Of a stretch of DNA of 64,000 bases, positions 12,896-26,035 are shown one piece after another; the stretch's first letter is position 1; each line of letters opens with the position of its first letter. The notes below the pieces were generated by a model that was given only the letters and a program-made list of their open reading frames with translations, did not search any database and had not been told where the DNA came from. The translations under genes and the position numbers were made by a program. Location: contig OX123186.2 of assembly GCA_944739405.2 (NCBI GenBank), positions 37,681,551 to 37,745,550 of the forward strand. Direction: 5' to 3'. The stretch is from Euclidia mi (Eukaryota; Arthropoda; Insecta; Lepidoptera; Erebidae).

Positions 12896-14107
12896 TACCG
12901 TTGCTGTTTTGGCTTTGACGTTATTTAAAAACCCGACAACTACCATTTATTATATTATTGAATAAGCTCTCGTAGAGTAACATATGCAAAGTATTTACAA
13001 TTCAAACTTTTTTTATGTATATGGTATTCAATCTAGTAATCACTGGTACAAAATTTAGGTATAAAACACACAAAACTTTGAAAAACACTGCAAAATCTAA
13101 AGTTACTTCTGTTGTGTTATGCTGTTGTTAAACAGCTTTATGCCGCGTCGCTTTCCAACGTGCCTTTCTCGATATACTAGTAGAGCCATTGCTGCCTTAT
13201 AAAAGTAACAATATCACACGAAAACCAGACAGCGTAAGTAACGATCAGTATAAAACATTATAACAGTATAAACTCAGCGCATTACAAACACGAGCTTGCC
13301 TGGACTTGTATAGCGTGTGAGTTGAAATTAGTGCGAAATAATTACACTGCCCGAACCTTTGAGTTTTAGGTTATTTTGCATTTACCATTAGGTATTTCAA
13401 CGTCACTGTACGGATAATGCCTATGCAAAATGTCAATTTAACAGGGTACTGGCAACTTTATTATTCGTTTTTGTACGAGTGTTTTAGAAGAAATGAGGTT
13501 AATTAAGCCGAGCTTTCTGTGGCTTAACTGACGTTGAAAGTTTGTTAAAATATGTCTACCTATAAAGATGCCTTACCATATCGAAATGAGTAGCGTTATT
13601 CTTGGCTCAAATGTGAAACAGTTTGATTGGAGATAGTTTGAAACAACGGAAGACAGACTGTCTTCTATATTGCTGACTTGGTGAAATATTGTAATTAAAA
13701 GGAGGGCTTCGTTCAGTACAGTGCCTTTTCACAGGCTTAGACATGACTATTATCCTATGAATCTATATCCTCACAGACTGCTAGGACTGTAAATAGTTAA
13801 TACGACCTTCTCTTATACCATACAATTAAAACTGGTGTTTATTGTTTGTTATAAATAAAACATTTTTAAACTACACGTATAACGTTAAACAAGTTTATTA
13901 GCTTTAGCAAACTGCGAGAATGCATCAAAACTAAAGCTATAATTGTGCTAGTTTCCATAATGTGTTTTAAGTTCGTAGTGAAATGTATCGTTTAGTGATA
14001 ACTGATAAGGCACGATTTTCAAGTCATTCATATTAAACTTAACTCAACCATTATTAGGATTAAGCGATCTCCTTAAATCATTTCATCGACGTTAGTTTTC
14101 CTCTAAA

Positions 14108-14215
14108 GCCTTTTGCAGTCCACTGCTGGACATAAGCCTCTCGTAACTAGCCTCACAGTAGAACTGAGAATCAATAGGTGGATTTGGCCTACTGTACCAC
14201 GCTGGCTACACTGGT
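14108..14215 (-). repeat. Decayed SINE fragment, minus strand
   Basis: GCAGTCCACTGCTGGACATA and CTACTGTACCACGCTGGCTA are the complement of words in the SINE at 16261-16498. Only the 3' half is present. Confidence 0.5.
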
Positions 14216-14265
14216 TAGTTTATGGTCTTATGTCGATTTTTCGTCTTTTCTTTTGTCGCCTCATC

Positions 14266-14717
14266 GTCGCTACCCCCCGACGGGTATTGGCCCGCCAGAT
14301 GATCAGGCGGGCCCCGAACGAAACCCCCTTGGCGGCGGATGAAGGTGTTGGGCTCCGCCGCCAAAACACCCAGCGGTCGCAGAGGATAGGGAGGACGGCA
14401 ACGCCACACCGCATCTCTTCTTCCTCTGCGGCCCCATCGCGACGCAACAATGTTGCGCCCCCATTTGGTCGCGGGAGATAGGGCGCGCGGCAACGCAACA
14501 CCGACACGCCTCTCCTCCCGCGACCGCACCCGACTGCGAGGGACAGACAGAACTGTCCCCCGCACCCGTACTTTGGACGCATCCTACGCAGGCCTCACCC
14601 AAGCTCACGTGGAGCGTCCCCTCCCGGGATCCCGCTTAGCTTCACCGTGGGTGTACGTCAAACCCACGGTTACTGAGCCCCCCCACCACGACAAGGAGGA
14701 GATCCCACGGGAGGGAT
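14266..14717 (-). mobile_element. Third copy of the GC-rich retroposon, truncated
   Basis: It matches 7465-7900 closely but lacks the minus-strand 3' part and the poly(A) tail. It has no G-run or GGTGGAACGCC repeat at its ends. Overlapping frames on both strands are composition artefacts. Confidence 0.65.
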
Positions 14718-16260
14718 GCTGTACATCCTAAATATTTGTAATATTTTAATGAAGTTTTTTTTTGTATTTGCATGCTCGAAATATTTTTTTATGTCAGCTC
14801 TGATATTTAAATATTTTAAGCATTGCCAAAATGAAATATGCGTCAACTGAAGTATATTTCGTGTAAGAAAAATAATTGGTGCAAGTAATTTTCTGCGTTT
14901 AAAGTTTAAACTAATAATCACAAACACGGCTTCACATAAAATAGGTACCTAACTACCTACTTATCATCGCATTAATATCGCAGACTTGGCAAGACAAAGG
15001 AATATGGTCACGTTTTATCACTTATCACGGCCCGATGCATGTTGCTCAGAATTAGAATATATATGTGTACTTATCGCGTGACTGGTGAAGATCCTGAATA
15101 CCGCTATCAAAAGTGTATTTTAATGGAGCTATTCAGGATCTTAAATCGTGTCTTTACGATTTCATCGACCTCCAATGGCAACGTTCGATATCGCACTTTG
15201 TTTATCTGCCATTATACGAAACTAGTTATATGTAGTCTTACAAGTCTTTGAAAAATATAATATGACGAAATACAAAAAAAAAATACAGTGTAGAAATGTA
15301 AACGTAAAATGTATCAAACAAAGTAGTCTGGTATTTTCTCACGGCTAAATAACTGAAACATTAAAAAAATGCTAGTAACTTCTTAAGGCAAAACATACTA
15401 TTGGAAAAGTATGTAAAGAATGATGCAAACAACAAAGAGATAATGTCTAACAACATTAAATATTTTCCGAGAGACACGTTTAGCGTTGCAGACAAAGCTT
15501 TCAGTAGCACATTTTTGTCTAAGAAAATTGCAGGCACCTAATTTAGTGACATTATAAACTCGACTTAAAGTAATGTAGAGTTAATTCAATGCGATATCCT
15601 TACATATTATGCAATATACTTAGATTATAGACGTACAAGAATGTATGCTTTTTGCCGAGGTACCAAGCTCACCTACGTAGGTATATATATACATATACAT
15701 TAATTTTGTCTTAATTTAAATAAAAGTATGTCAGCGATATAGGACTCTCCTAGCAATAAGACCACTAATATAATTGTAGAATCAGACACAAACATTTAAT
15801 ATCTAAGTATATGTTCTGAACTCAACTCCATTCTTTTCTTGATATCAACAGAATATTATCATTATGTCTCTCTTCGTCACAGATTTTTTCCTTGTCTTTT
15901 GGAAAATTATCGGTCCTTTAGGAGATTTACATGGGGTCATGGGCCCATTGTCTAGAGACTCTTATAGAATTATAATTATCACTTCCTAGGCCATAGCCTA
16001 ACCATTATATCTAACGCTCGCTTATCTACACAAACGCGTAATTGCTCCTAACATATGAAGATTCTTTAGAAATACTGACGTCGTAAAACAACATTCATCC
16101 CTGGCTGTCTCTGCCGCGGTTTGCATTGATACACTTTATTAGCGATATTGTTATTTCACATTATCTACACCATCTCTGCGACATAAATTCATAGCTAAGT
16201 ACTCTATATTTTTCACACTATACGTCACACGCACACATTTCGCATTTAGTACTCCTTATT

Positions 16261-16498
16261 GTGTCCGTGTGGTGACGGATTAAGAATACGGAATGTCACC
16301 ACCCCATATCTTCCCATGGGTGTCGTAAGAGCCGACAGAAGGACCATATTATGCAGAGAACGACACTGTAAAAGAAGGAAAACTTGATACAAACCCTATA
16401 CCAACCCGTTTGGCCAGCGTGGTATAGTAGGCCAAGTCCTCCTTTCAAAGGAGAGGCCTAGTCCAGCAGTGGACTGTTAAAGGCTGATGATGATGATG
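16261..16498 (+). mobile_element. SINE with 10-base target duplication
   Basis: ACTCCTTATT is found on both sides (16251-16260 and 16499-16508), and copy A has it once (near 1588), so the insertion is proven by a paralogous empty site. The body starts GTGTCCGTGTGGTGACGG, contains CCAGCGTGGTATAGTAGGCC and GAGAGGCCTAGTCCAGCAG, and ends in a GATGATGATGATGA tail. A decayed relative lies at 53795-53990. Confidence 0.85.
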
Positions 16499-17208
16499 AC
16501 TCCTTATTCTTTTTTTAGCTTCTATCATTGTTATAAGCAATAAAAGAAAATAAACATAATAATTTCAAAATTAATACTTTTCCACCAATGATAACTCAAG
16601 TCACGCAGTCGCTTTTGGTTAGCATTTAACCAAACTCTCAACTTGAAAACGCTTATTACAATGTTTCATCTATACAAAGGTGCCGCAGATTATTCACTAG
16701 TAGGTTCCTATATTGTTGTGGTACGCTTAAAACGAAGGATACGAAAGTATCTCGACCGTTTAAGTGGGATTCTGTGTTGATACACTTCGCCGGGAGAGTG
16801 GAGCATTAATTTTAAAGTTTAATATGGGCGCAACCACGGACCGAGGCCATCGCCACCTTTTAATTATTCCACACGGTATATGCGTGACAGCGAAAAGTTT
16901 AAAAAAATACATGTTCGTCGTCTAGTCCGTTCATATTTTATTGTGACATGCTAACTTTCATTGTACTTGTCATAGGCTAGCGCATTAAAACTAATAAATA
17001 ATATTGTACAGTTGCCCACGCGGCGTCACAGCAAGCTCCGTATTTTCTAAAGTTTGATACACTGCGGCTAAGTATCTATATTTCACACTTGACCACAACC
17101 TGCAACGAAATGTCATCCGATTTTAAGCACTTAGATAAAACTCCGTTTTTGTTAACATAACTCTATAACATATCAAAATAGAGCATTTTTCTCAATATAT
17201 AATTTTGA

Positions 17209-17243
17209 CCACCTGAATTGAGACATTTAGCTCTCAGGTGGAT
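17209..17243. repeat. Local inverted copy present only in repeat copy B
   Basis: CCACCTGA and TCAGGTGG flank 17 bases. Copy A at the same place reads CCACCTGGATC without the extra segment. The right arm looks like an inverted copy of the left arm, and it lies immediately beside the solo-LTR insertion point. Confidence 0.5.
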
Positions 17244-18062
17244 TGTCGGGGGTCTAAGTTCATAGAAACACTGCTTAGAAGGAACAGGTTTTTTTATTGT
17301 GTCTCAGTACCATTTACATACAGTATGAACAACTAGGTAAGCACTGGCCTAAAGGCTGGAGTGTAGACTTCTGCTGCTCTCCGACGCTCGCAGGGTAGAC
17401 TGTTCGTATGGTCACCGGTGAGCTGGCCGAAGTGCACGCTGGTAAGCAGCTCGGTGGTCGAGGTGTAGGATGAGCGGTAGGCTCAGGCGGTGCAGCTGAT
17501 GTAGGCTGAGCGGTAGGGTTCTGGCGTAGGCTGGTGCAGTCAGGCGTTAGTGGCGTGGCTGTAGGAAGCTAGTAGGTAGCAGCTCATGCGTAGGCAGCGG
17601 CTGGTAGAAGCACGGCGCCAGTAGCTCATAGGTCGCAGCTAACAGCAACCCGTAGGGAGAACTGGAAAGTAGCATAGAGATACACAACAACCGGTCAGGA
17701 ACAGGCTGTCCCTAGATCAGCTGTTATGCTTAGGAGAGACAGATACTACAGACAGAACATATAGGCACACAGACAACTAGAATATGCTCACCCCCAGCGG
17801 GACAGTAGATATAGAAGTAGAAGGCAGAACAAATAGGTAGTGTAGTGGCAGCGCAGCGACGTCTAGGGAAAGTGACCGATTTAGATCGCGCACCTATCTT
17901 ATATAGGCTTAGACGTATGACTCACAAACTGCCTGTGCCCGGTCCCTTACCTTATATGGTAATAATTCCTAGCGAAGCGCTCTTCGGACTAGGCTGGCTC
18001 CACCCACTGCGTTAAGCGCAATACGGACAATATTATAACGCAATACGGAGTATTACGCTACA
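17244..18062. mobile_element. Solo LTR, 819 bp
   Basis: It begins TGTCGGGGG, ends TACGCTACA and is flanked by GGAT on both sides (17240-17243 and 18063-18066). Copy A has an uninterrupted GGATCATTACCAG at the matching place (about 2281). Near 17440-17600 there is a degenerate array of short GTAGG/CTGAGCGGTAGG-like words, common in LTR promoters. No internal genes remain, as expected for recombination between two LTRs. Confidence 0.8.
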
Positions 18063-20359
18063 GGATAATTACTAATTTATAAACATAAAATTACTTTTAT
18101 GTAAAAAAATTATATGAACGTAAGTATCTCGATTTGGCAACTTAGAGTATTACAAATACACATCTCGGAACAAGTATTTGTGAATCACACAAAGTTTTGT
18201 CCCGTGTGACCATCGAACTGATAAAACACAGTTCAGTCAGTAGTGTCCCTTCAGCAGCTATGCAGCCAATTATTCATTGTTCACAAATAATTACATTTTA
18301 ATATTGTAGCTTTATCTTTTTAACCATCTTTCGTACTGGAGCGTCATGCTACTCAGCTCTGCTCAATGCTCATATCTAAAACTATACATGTAACATAATG
18401 GCATCAAAACGGCCCAACTGAGGACTACCAACAAGATACGCTACAGATTTTGTAAAATAAACTTGTTAATACACCCACAGGACACGATAAAAGGTAGATA
18501 ATTACCCCGTTTTACTTTTAAGAAACACCAACGCTAATCTGCCGTTGAGCTGTTTCCATCCAGTATAACCAAAATATTATTATATTATTGTTCATATACT
18601 ATGCTACAAATATGTAGATATGAGTTTTGCACTTAGATTCTAAAGAAAAATTATTTAGAAATAACTTTACTTCGTCGAAATTTTACTTTGAAAGTATTTA
18701 AAAGCTTGCCTCTATTATACTGAAAATGAAGTGCTATATATGAAGATAAATTAGAAGTAATAAGTTTATTTATGTTCAAAACCGATCAAGGTGTGTCTAC
18801 AACTCTAATCCAACATTAATCCTGAATGCCACGTAATTAGCATTTAGCCTAACTTTATACATAATGTCTATGCACAAGTTATTGATTTAAAAAAAAGACT
18901 TCTTAAACATTTGTCTTAACTACGTAAAAACAACAATAATTTTCATTGCAAAACAACAACATACGTTAATCTCGTAATACTTAGGTATGCGAAGGTTTTG
19001 AACAATTTAAAATAACATACGAACTTCGGCAACCACACTCTCGAATGGTGGTCTTATTCCTTTTCTAACTAATCTAATTACATGGCAATGTTCGCCTTGT
19101 TGAAATTCGTCGATATCGGTTTTATATCTGAATTGGCTGCATGCTATTTTGAATTTAACTGCCTTGATATTAGGCTAGTATTCAAATGACCGAATAAAAG
19201 TTTAGGCCGACCGAGGGCAGTACGCCGCGCCGCAGGCCTTGGACTAAGTATTAAATCTAATCGCACAACCTGTCGTGAACAACTAGTAAGGTTAATGGAT
19301 AATGAGTTGGATTCGGTGCACTTGAAATGTAACAGTTCATTAATCTTAAGGTGCGGTCACACCGGCGTCGACGACACGGTACGTGAACGTCAAGGGATGA
19401 TGCATCACGGGACCACAGCTGATGCCACCCATACCGAAATGTCGGAGCAAAATAAGGCATTTTACCTTCTATTTTTGTATAATCACGCGATTGAATACCT
19501 GTATAATACGTTTGTATTAGTCATTAAATATTTTACTTAATGGGATTGATACAACCCACACTCTTAAGAATTCCTAGCAAAAATATCCCTAGGGTCACCC
19601 CGCTGACCAAAATATATTTCAACCACAAAGTAGTTATAAATATTACACGTACTGAAGTCGAAAGTAATAAGTAAGGAATATTCAAAATGTGTATTAATTA
19701 AACTTGCCCGCGGCTCCGCCATTCTAAGCCTCCCTCTATCACAGTATATAGGGAAAACCTTACAAAAATCCGTACGGTACTTTTTGAGTTCATCGCGTTC
19801 ATACATACAGACAAAACGAAAAGAGTTCTTTTTTTTAATAATAATACTTTTTATTTGCCATAAACGTTTTACATACAGGTTATGGAGACCTTCTTTTAAG
19901 TATTAAGATACTTGTGCCAGAAGACCACTTAATTTTATATGTACCTAGGTAGGTATATAAATAGCTTAGTGCAGCGTTAAGTAAAATCACAATAGAATCC
20001 CACTGATATCATAAAAACACACTTATTATAATGTCAATAAGACTGCACAAATGGCGTTATGGATAAAGCAGCCGTTTCGAAACTGATAGCGTATCGCGTT
20101 CAAATTCTTTGTTTGATCCACAAATTGTTTTGCCACGTCTGTGTCGTTTGTATCCGATTTTACAGTTGTTTGTCAGTTCGCCATGTCACAAAATGTATTG
20201 TTAGTGTAGGAATTTTAAAAAGAGAAAAGCATTTAGGGTGTTTGTAGATTTGCATATTTTAAAAATATTTACTTAATAAAATATGTCAAACGTAGCTCAA
20301 ACAAGATAAGATACTTGCCTCCAAGCAAGTACCTCTTAACAACAAATCATTACCTGTAT

Positions 20360-20595
20360 TTATGCCAGATTATGACTTTCGTAAGTATATTTAGGCGCGG
20401 TACAAAACACCGTAATGTCTACGAAGCTCAAGTAATGGGCCTCTAAACACACTTTGTATTCCTGCCCTTTCATACTTCCATCAATCTTCGTGTGCATGTG
20501 GGTCGGGAATTCTCGCGGCATCCTCACCAGGACATTAACCATTCTGATCTTTATACGTCACAGATATATCCAGATATTTCTAATTAATTAGGATA
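20360..20595 (-). other. Highly conserved block, copy B
   Basis: It is the counterpart of 4262-4490. The minus-strand frame (20360-20542) differs from copy A at several residues (G to E, A to T, E to G, G to A) and ends at a stop just before an ACAG/GTAATG donor-like site. The high nucleotide identity is not explained by synonymous change. Confidence 0.45.
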
Positions 20596-21888
20596 TCAAA
20601 CCATTTGTATTTTACTACTAGACAAAAGTTTTCTTTGGGTGAAAACCTATAGCTCGGATACCATTTAATACCATGAAACAAAATTTGGAAACTGCAGATA
20701 AATACAAAAGTGTATTTGTGGTCTTGTTACCTTGTGATCAAATCTCATGTCCTTTTTCGCTTTTGTCATCATCATTTATATAAATCTAAAATTCTGGTGG
20801 TACTGACTGACTGACAAAACAAATACAAGAAGCAAGAACCTGAATTTTGTATATTCCTTGGGTGTATAGGAGAGCACAGGCGGACTAAGAGAGGATTCTT
20901 TGGAAATACCCACTCTTAGGGAGTTAATAGTCCCACGCGAGTGGAGCCGTGAGCAAAGTCCAGTAAATAATAATAATATACAGGCTTCGATCATCAATAC
21001 TACGTTGATCGAAGTATACAGGTTAAAAGTTTCATATAAAATCTTTACCATACTTAATTATATGATTATATTTATAGGCCACTGAATACCACTTATCATA
21101 TTTTAATGGAAATACTTAAAAGTGGGTCTTTATGCTGTGTTAATTAGTTGATGTTGAAGTCATATTTTTTAATAAATGCACTAAGTGCTAAGTTTAAGAC
21201 GACAGCAAGCAGTATAAAAAGAATAATGGACTCTTCAGTTATGTTAAATTTGTACGAGATTCATTATAAGCCTTAAAAATAGCTGAATCTGAAATTTGTT
21301 ATTCCATCAAGATGGAGCTGGTGCGGACAAAGCGTGGTAATGCATGTAAAGCGTGCTCGATATGTGAAATGTCTCGAGATTAGCCAAATCCATATTTCAG
21401 ATTTTACTGTGGATTTTACACAATTTAGATTTTTCTGCAAGCGAAACATTATAAATATTCATAACCTAGGCACGTGAGGTATGTCGTATGCGTAAGGCCT
21501 TGATGACACTGGCATAAAACAGATATAGAAAGAGCACTTCACAGATCACCTGAAAAATACCCTGCTTTGTTTGTAATTGTTGGGATTGGGACATGCCAGT
21601 CGAGATCTACTCGTTGGACAAACTTACGTAGACTTCACTAACAGAACTGGATGCCTAGGATAGGGAGATCCGTTCACATGTACCGCATTTCAGATGCATC
21701 GCTCGTGTTAATCGGTAACAAAGTCATATGTTTAACATGTGGACTTCCGCGGCGGCCGCAAAGCCCAGACGATTCTCGGCAACGAGGATTAAATGCTGCT
21801 ACAACAGACTTACCTTTACGATGTTTTTATCAAACGTCATTTTATAGATTTACTATAGTCAAAATTAATAAAATACCAAGTTCCAATT

Positions 21889-22025
21889 TCAATTCTCTTC
21901 TTCTTCTTCGTCATCGTCGTCATCGTCCTTCTGCTGCAGAATTTCCTCTTCATTACCGTCTTCAACGACATTTGTCCCCAAGTCATTCATGATTTCTGGG
22001 TCAGAGGTTGTATCATCAGTCTCAC
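21889..22025 (-). other. Acidic coding-like fragment, possible terminal exon
   Basis: The minus strand encodes about 45 residues rich in D and E, ending in DDDDDDEEEEEN and a TGA stop. It is preceded by TTAG, a possible splice acceptor. Acidic C-terminal tails are common in nuclear proteins and some transposases. No partner exon is seen, and simple GAN-codon repeats can mimic this, so coding is only possible. Confidence 0.25.
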
Positions 22026-22103
22026 CTAACCTTCATTTCATTTGTTTTATTATTTTGCCCAAAACGTATTTGCCCTTATTGATACTATAATAATAATAAT
22101 AAT

Positions 22104-25100
22104 ATATTATTATATTACTAAATCAAGAAACCAAAATCAAGAAACCATTTAATTAAATAAGAAAAGTATCTACAAAACATTCAAGATGACAACTAACGTC
22201 AATGACATATCAACAAAGAAAATTGTAAATAAACACTATAATATAAATACAACGAGGAAATGAGATGTTGACGAGGGCTAGAGCTGCTGCTGCACGTAAT
22301 ACAACCCCGGACTCGTCGCTCAGCTCCGCCTCGCAGCCGCCGGCACCTACAACAGAGTTGTCGGCAATCACAGAGGCGTCGAGCTCGTCGAGCGACGAGT
22401 ATTTCTCCCCGCCGACGTCGCCAACACCTGTACGCCACTGTGGAAGAGGCCGGCCACCGCTACGCTTGGGACCCCGAGACCCACCGGTTTCGAACAGGGC
22501 CCCCGCTGCCGGTGGTAATGTGCACCGCATGAAATGGACTAAATCCATGAACGAAAACGTCATGCGGGCATATTTTGTGGCTACAGAGGGAGGTACCAAC
22601 CTTACGGCGTATCGTGACCGCATGCTGCCTCTGTTTCAGGGCTTGGAACCGGCTGTCAACGTTTCGGCACAGCGACTGTCGGATCAAGTGCGGGCTATCC
22701 AGCGATGCCGCCTGCTGGATAACGACGCACTTGAGAGGCTATGCTCTGGCTTACAACGTAGCCCTCCTATCACTTCTTCTACGTGTAGCGATACACAAGT
22801 TTCAAATATTGTCACAACGCAAAGGACTGTTGAAGAGGTGCATAGTAGGGATACACAAGTAAGTACCCAGTACATAAATGAATTAAGGAGTACTTTGGAA
22901 TGCACTATTCGGGAGTATCGTTTTGTGAATAGAGCAGATAGGCCCCGCTTACCACGTTTGCCCACGCACAAGAAAAATATAGCGCTGGTGTGTGCCCTGG
23001 ATTCACTATTATCCACGTATTTAGACAATAGTGAAGATCTTAGCGATACCCACTCGATTCTGTACTGTGCGGCTGTTACAGCGTGTCGAGTGGCAGGTAT
23101 TAAAATACCAAATGGTAGTAATTCTGCCCCTCGAACCAATGCTGTACCGGCCTGGCAGTGCAGGATTGAGCGTCGTATCGCTGAGACCAGGGCGCTCATC
23201 GGAAAGCTAATTTGCTTCAGGTCGGGCAATACAAGACCGAGAGTGATGCGTTTTGTGACTCGGGCGTTCTCTGGCACGGGCCTTAGTCGCCAAGAATACG
23301 AGTCACGAGTCACAGAACGCATCGACTACCTGAAGCAAAAAGTTTGTGCGTGGGCAAACCGTATAAGGCGGTACAAAAAGCGGGTGGACCGATACGCCCA
23401 GAATAGGGCATTCCAAAAAGATGAAAGGTGGGTATATAGAAGTTGGGAGCGAACCAATTCAGGTGTGGATGATGGGCGTCTGCCAGATGTTGAGGCAACG
23501 AACGCTTTCTGGCGCAGCATTTGGTCGATGCCCATTAGCCACACTGAAGGTGATTGGTTTGGGGATGTTAAGCGAGCATGTGAGGGAATACCCCAAATGC
23601 AGCGCGTAGCCATAGAAACAACAGATGTAGCTTGTGCAGTCCGTTCGTTATCTAACTGGAAATCAGCGGGACCGGACGGACTGCACAACTTCTGGTTGAA
23701 GTGGCTACGTAGTGCCCATGCTCGTTTGGCATCCCAATTCCAGGCATCTTTGGAATCGGGCTCGATCCCAACTTTTATGACAACTGGTCTCACTCACCTG
23801 CTCTTTAAGTCAGGTTGTACCACGGACCCCAAAAATTATAGACCAATTACGTGTCTACCGACTATATATAAACTTCTTACATCCATTTTGAGGACTAAGA
23901 TGTTATCACATATTAGAAATAATAACATCATGTCAGTGGCTCAAAATGGATGTAAGAATGGGGCCCTTGGTACAAAAGAGCTACTCCTCTTTGACATGGC
24001 CATTAGCCAGCAGGTGCGCCGCAACCGAAAAGATCTGGCGACATGCTGGATAGATTACAAGAAGGCCTTCGACTCCGTGCCATATACATGGCTCTTGAGG
24101 GTGCTGGAGTTATATAAAGTCGATATAACTCTATGCGCCTTCTTGAAGGCATGTATGGGGTATATTCCAGGGTGACAGTTTGAGTCCCTTGTGGTTTTGT
24201 CTAGCTCTGAATCCTCTCAGCACTTTGCTAGAGGGGTCTGGGTTAGGCTATCGGCTGCAGCGTAGGGGTCAAGTTATCTCCCACCTCTTTTATATGGATG
24301 ACCTGAAGTTAATTGCCCCCTCCACTTTCCAATTGACAGCGTTACTAAAAGTAACTGAAACTTTTAGTAATTCTATCAAGATGGAATTTGGTGTGGGTAA
24401 ATGTGCGGTCATGCATGTAAAACGAGGTGGGATTGTGGAATCTGAGGGTACAGAGCTTTCAGATTCCACACAACTTACATCTCTATCTGCGGCCGAGACC
24501 TACAAGTATCTGGGTATGTCGCAGGCCTTAGGTATTGCTGAGACTGCCATGAAACAATCATTGCGGGAGCGCTTCTTGGGCCGCCTGAAGAAAATACTGA
24601 GAAGTTTTTTATCAGGCGCCAACAGGGTGCGTGCCTATAATGGTTGGGCCATGCCAGTCTTAGCATACTCCTTCGGCATACTCAGATGGACTCAATCAGA
24701 ACTGGAAGCCCTGGACAGAAAGGTCCGTTGTCTATTGACTGAATATCGGATGCATCACCCGCGGTCATCAGTAATGAGGTTGTACATCCCGCGGAAATGT
24801 GGTGGTCGTGGTTTCTTAAGTGCTAAGGACCTCCACAACCGCGAGGTGTACAATCTTAGAGAATATTTTCTTAAGGCTGATACGGGTGTGCATCATGATA
24901 TTGTTGCTGTAGACAACGGACTTACCCCGTTGGGTCTGGCAAAAGAGAGCTGGCGCAAACCTGTTGTACTTAGTACTCAAGAGCGCAGGGAAGTATGGAA
25001 AGGCAAAGAGTTGCATGGACGTTTTTATCGGGCCTTGCATAGGCCCGATGTAGACCTCATGTCATCAGTAGCCTGGCTACGGTTTGGTGATTTATTTGCA

Positions 25101-25901
25101 GAGACCGAAGGTTTTGTTTGTGCAATTATGGACGAAGTTGTCATGACGAACAACTACCGTAAGTATATTCTGAAGGATGGGACTGTTGACATATGTCGGG
25201 CGTGTCACCAGCCCGGCGAATCCCTCAGACATATAGTTTCCGGTTGTTCTCGTCTTGCCAACGGCGAATACTTGCACAGGCACAATCAAGTAGCCAGGAT
25301 CGTCCTACAGCAGCTTGCCTTAAAATATGACCTTGTATCCTTTGAAGTACCGTACTACAGGTATGTGCCCGATCCAGTTCTCGAAAATGGTCGTGCCACT
25401 ATGTACTGGGATCGATCTATCATCACCGATAGGACTATCGTGGCTAACAAGCCCGATATTGTGGTGATAGATCGATCAGAACGCCTTGCAATGATCGTTG
25501 ATGTTACTATTCCCCATGACGAGAATCTCGTGAAAGCCGAAAAAGATAAGGAAATCAAGTATTTGGACCTAGCTCACGAGATTGTCGACATGTGGGATGT
25601 GGACTCGGCGATCATTGTACCGATAGTCATGTCAGTTAATGGTCTCATTGCTAAGAGCCTCGACCACCATCTCAAGAGGCTCTCGTTAGAGGGCTGGATC
25701 AAGTCCTCTATACAGAAGGCAGTATTGTTGGACACGACGCGCATAGTTTGGAGGTCCCTTTCTCTGGAGCCCTAACCACCGGTAGCTTGGTCCCTGTACC
25801 CGATACCGGTGGGTCTCCGTGGTCCTATTTTATATGGTTAATTTTTTTTATTTATTTAAGTGTATAAAATTCTACCATGAGAAAAGACGTAATAAAGAGG
25901 A
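22104..25901 (+). mobile_element. Dong/R4-clade non-LTR retrotransposon in (TAA)n
   Basis: A nearly full-length element lies between TAA repeats at 22088-22103 and 25902-25912. The Bombyx Dong element is known to insert into TAA repeats, and the protein order here (Myb-like N-terminus, reverse transcriptase, zinc-binding motif, restriction-like endonuclease) fits the R4 clade. The exact 5' end is uncertain. A 5'-truncated relative lies at 38862-39208 in the opposite direction and is also bounded by TAA repeats on both sides. The 3' tails of the two copies match (AATAAAG followed by AATAATAAT). Confidence 0.88.
22265..25775 (+). pseudogene. Dong/R4-like ORF: reverse transcriptase plus RLE, frameshifted
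   Basis: The single element protein, which copies and inserts the element RNA, is split into two frames: 22265-24175 (636 residues) and 24180-25775 (531 residues). The N-terminus is low-complexity S/P/A, then the R4-clade WTKSMNENVMRAYF stretch (about residue 90). RT motifs follow: LLFKSG and NYRPITCLPTIYK, TCWIDYKKAFDSVP (motif A), QGDSLSPLWF (motif B) and FYMDD (motif C). The C-terminal part has CRAC...HIVSGC (zinc-binding) and KPDIVVIDRS...IVDVTIP (restriction-like endonuclease). The break is one extra G in the GGGG at 24157-24160, between motifs A and B. Apart from that base the frames look open, suggesting recent inactivation. The start is the ATG at 22265. Confidence 0.88.
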
Positions 25902-26035
25902 ATAATAATAAATCATTTTATTTCGCGTGTCATAGACGCATAGATAAATACCTTACAGTCTTACATACACACAGTGGTTGTTAGTATAAATATACTTATA
26001 AACTATGCTAGTATCACTTCACTTGCACGTTATTG

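Larger units (their letters stand above)
13047..21740 (+). repeat. Segmental repeat, copy B
   Basis: It is collinear with copy A over 13047-13830 and again from about 16020 onward. The 13830-16020 part is private to B and includes a third GC-rich retroposon copy. B-specific insertions are a SINE with a 10-base target duplication and a solo LTR with a 4-base target duplication. The right end matches copy C (21460-21730 with 41360-41590 and 42230-42350). No intact gene was found. Confidence 0.8.

Noticed and set aside
22199..23793. Antisense frames over the Dong ORF
   Set aside because: They are shadows of the reverse-transcriptase frame, with no motif of their own.
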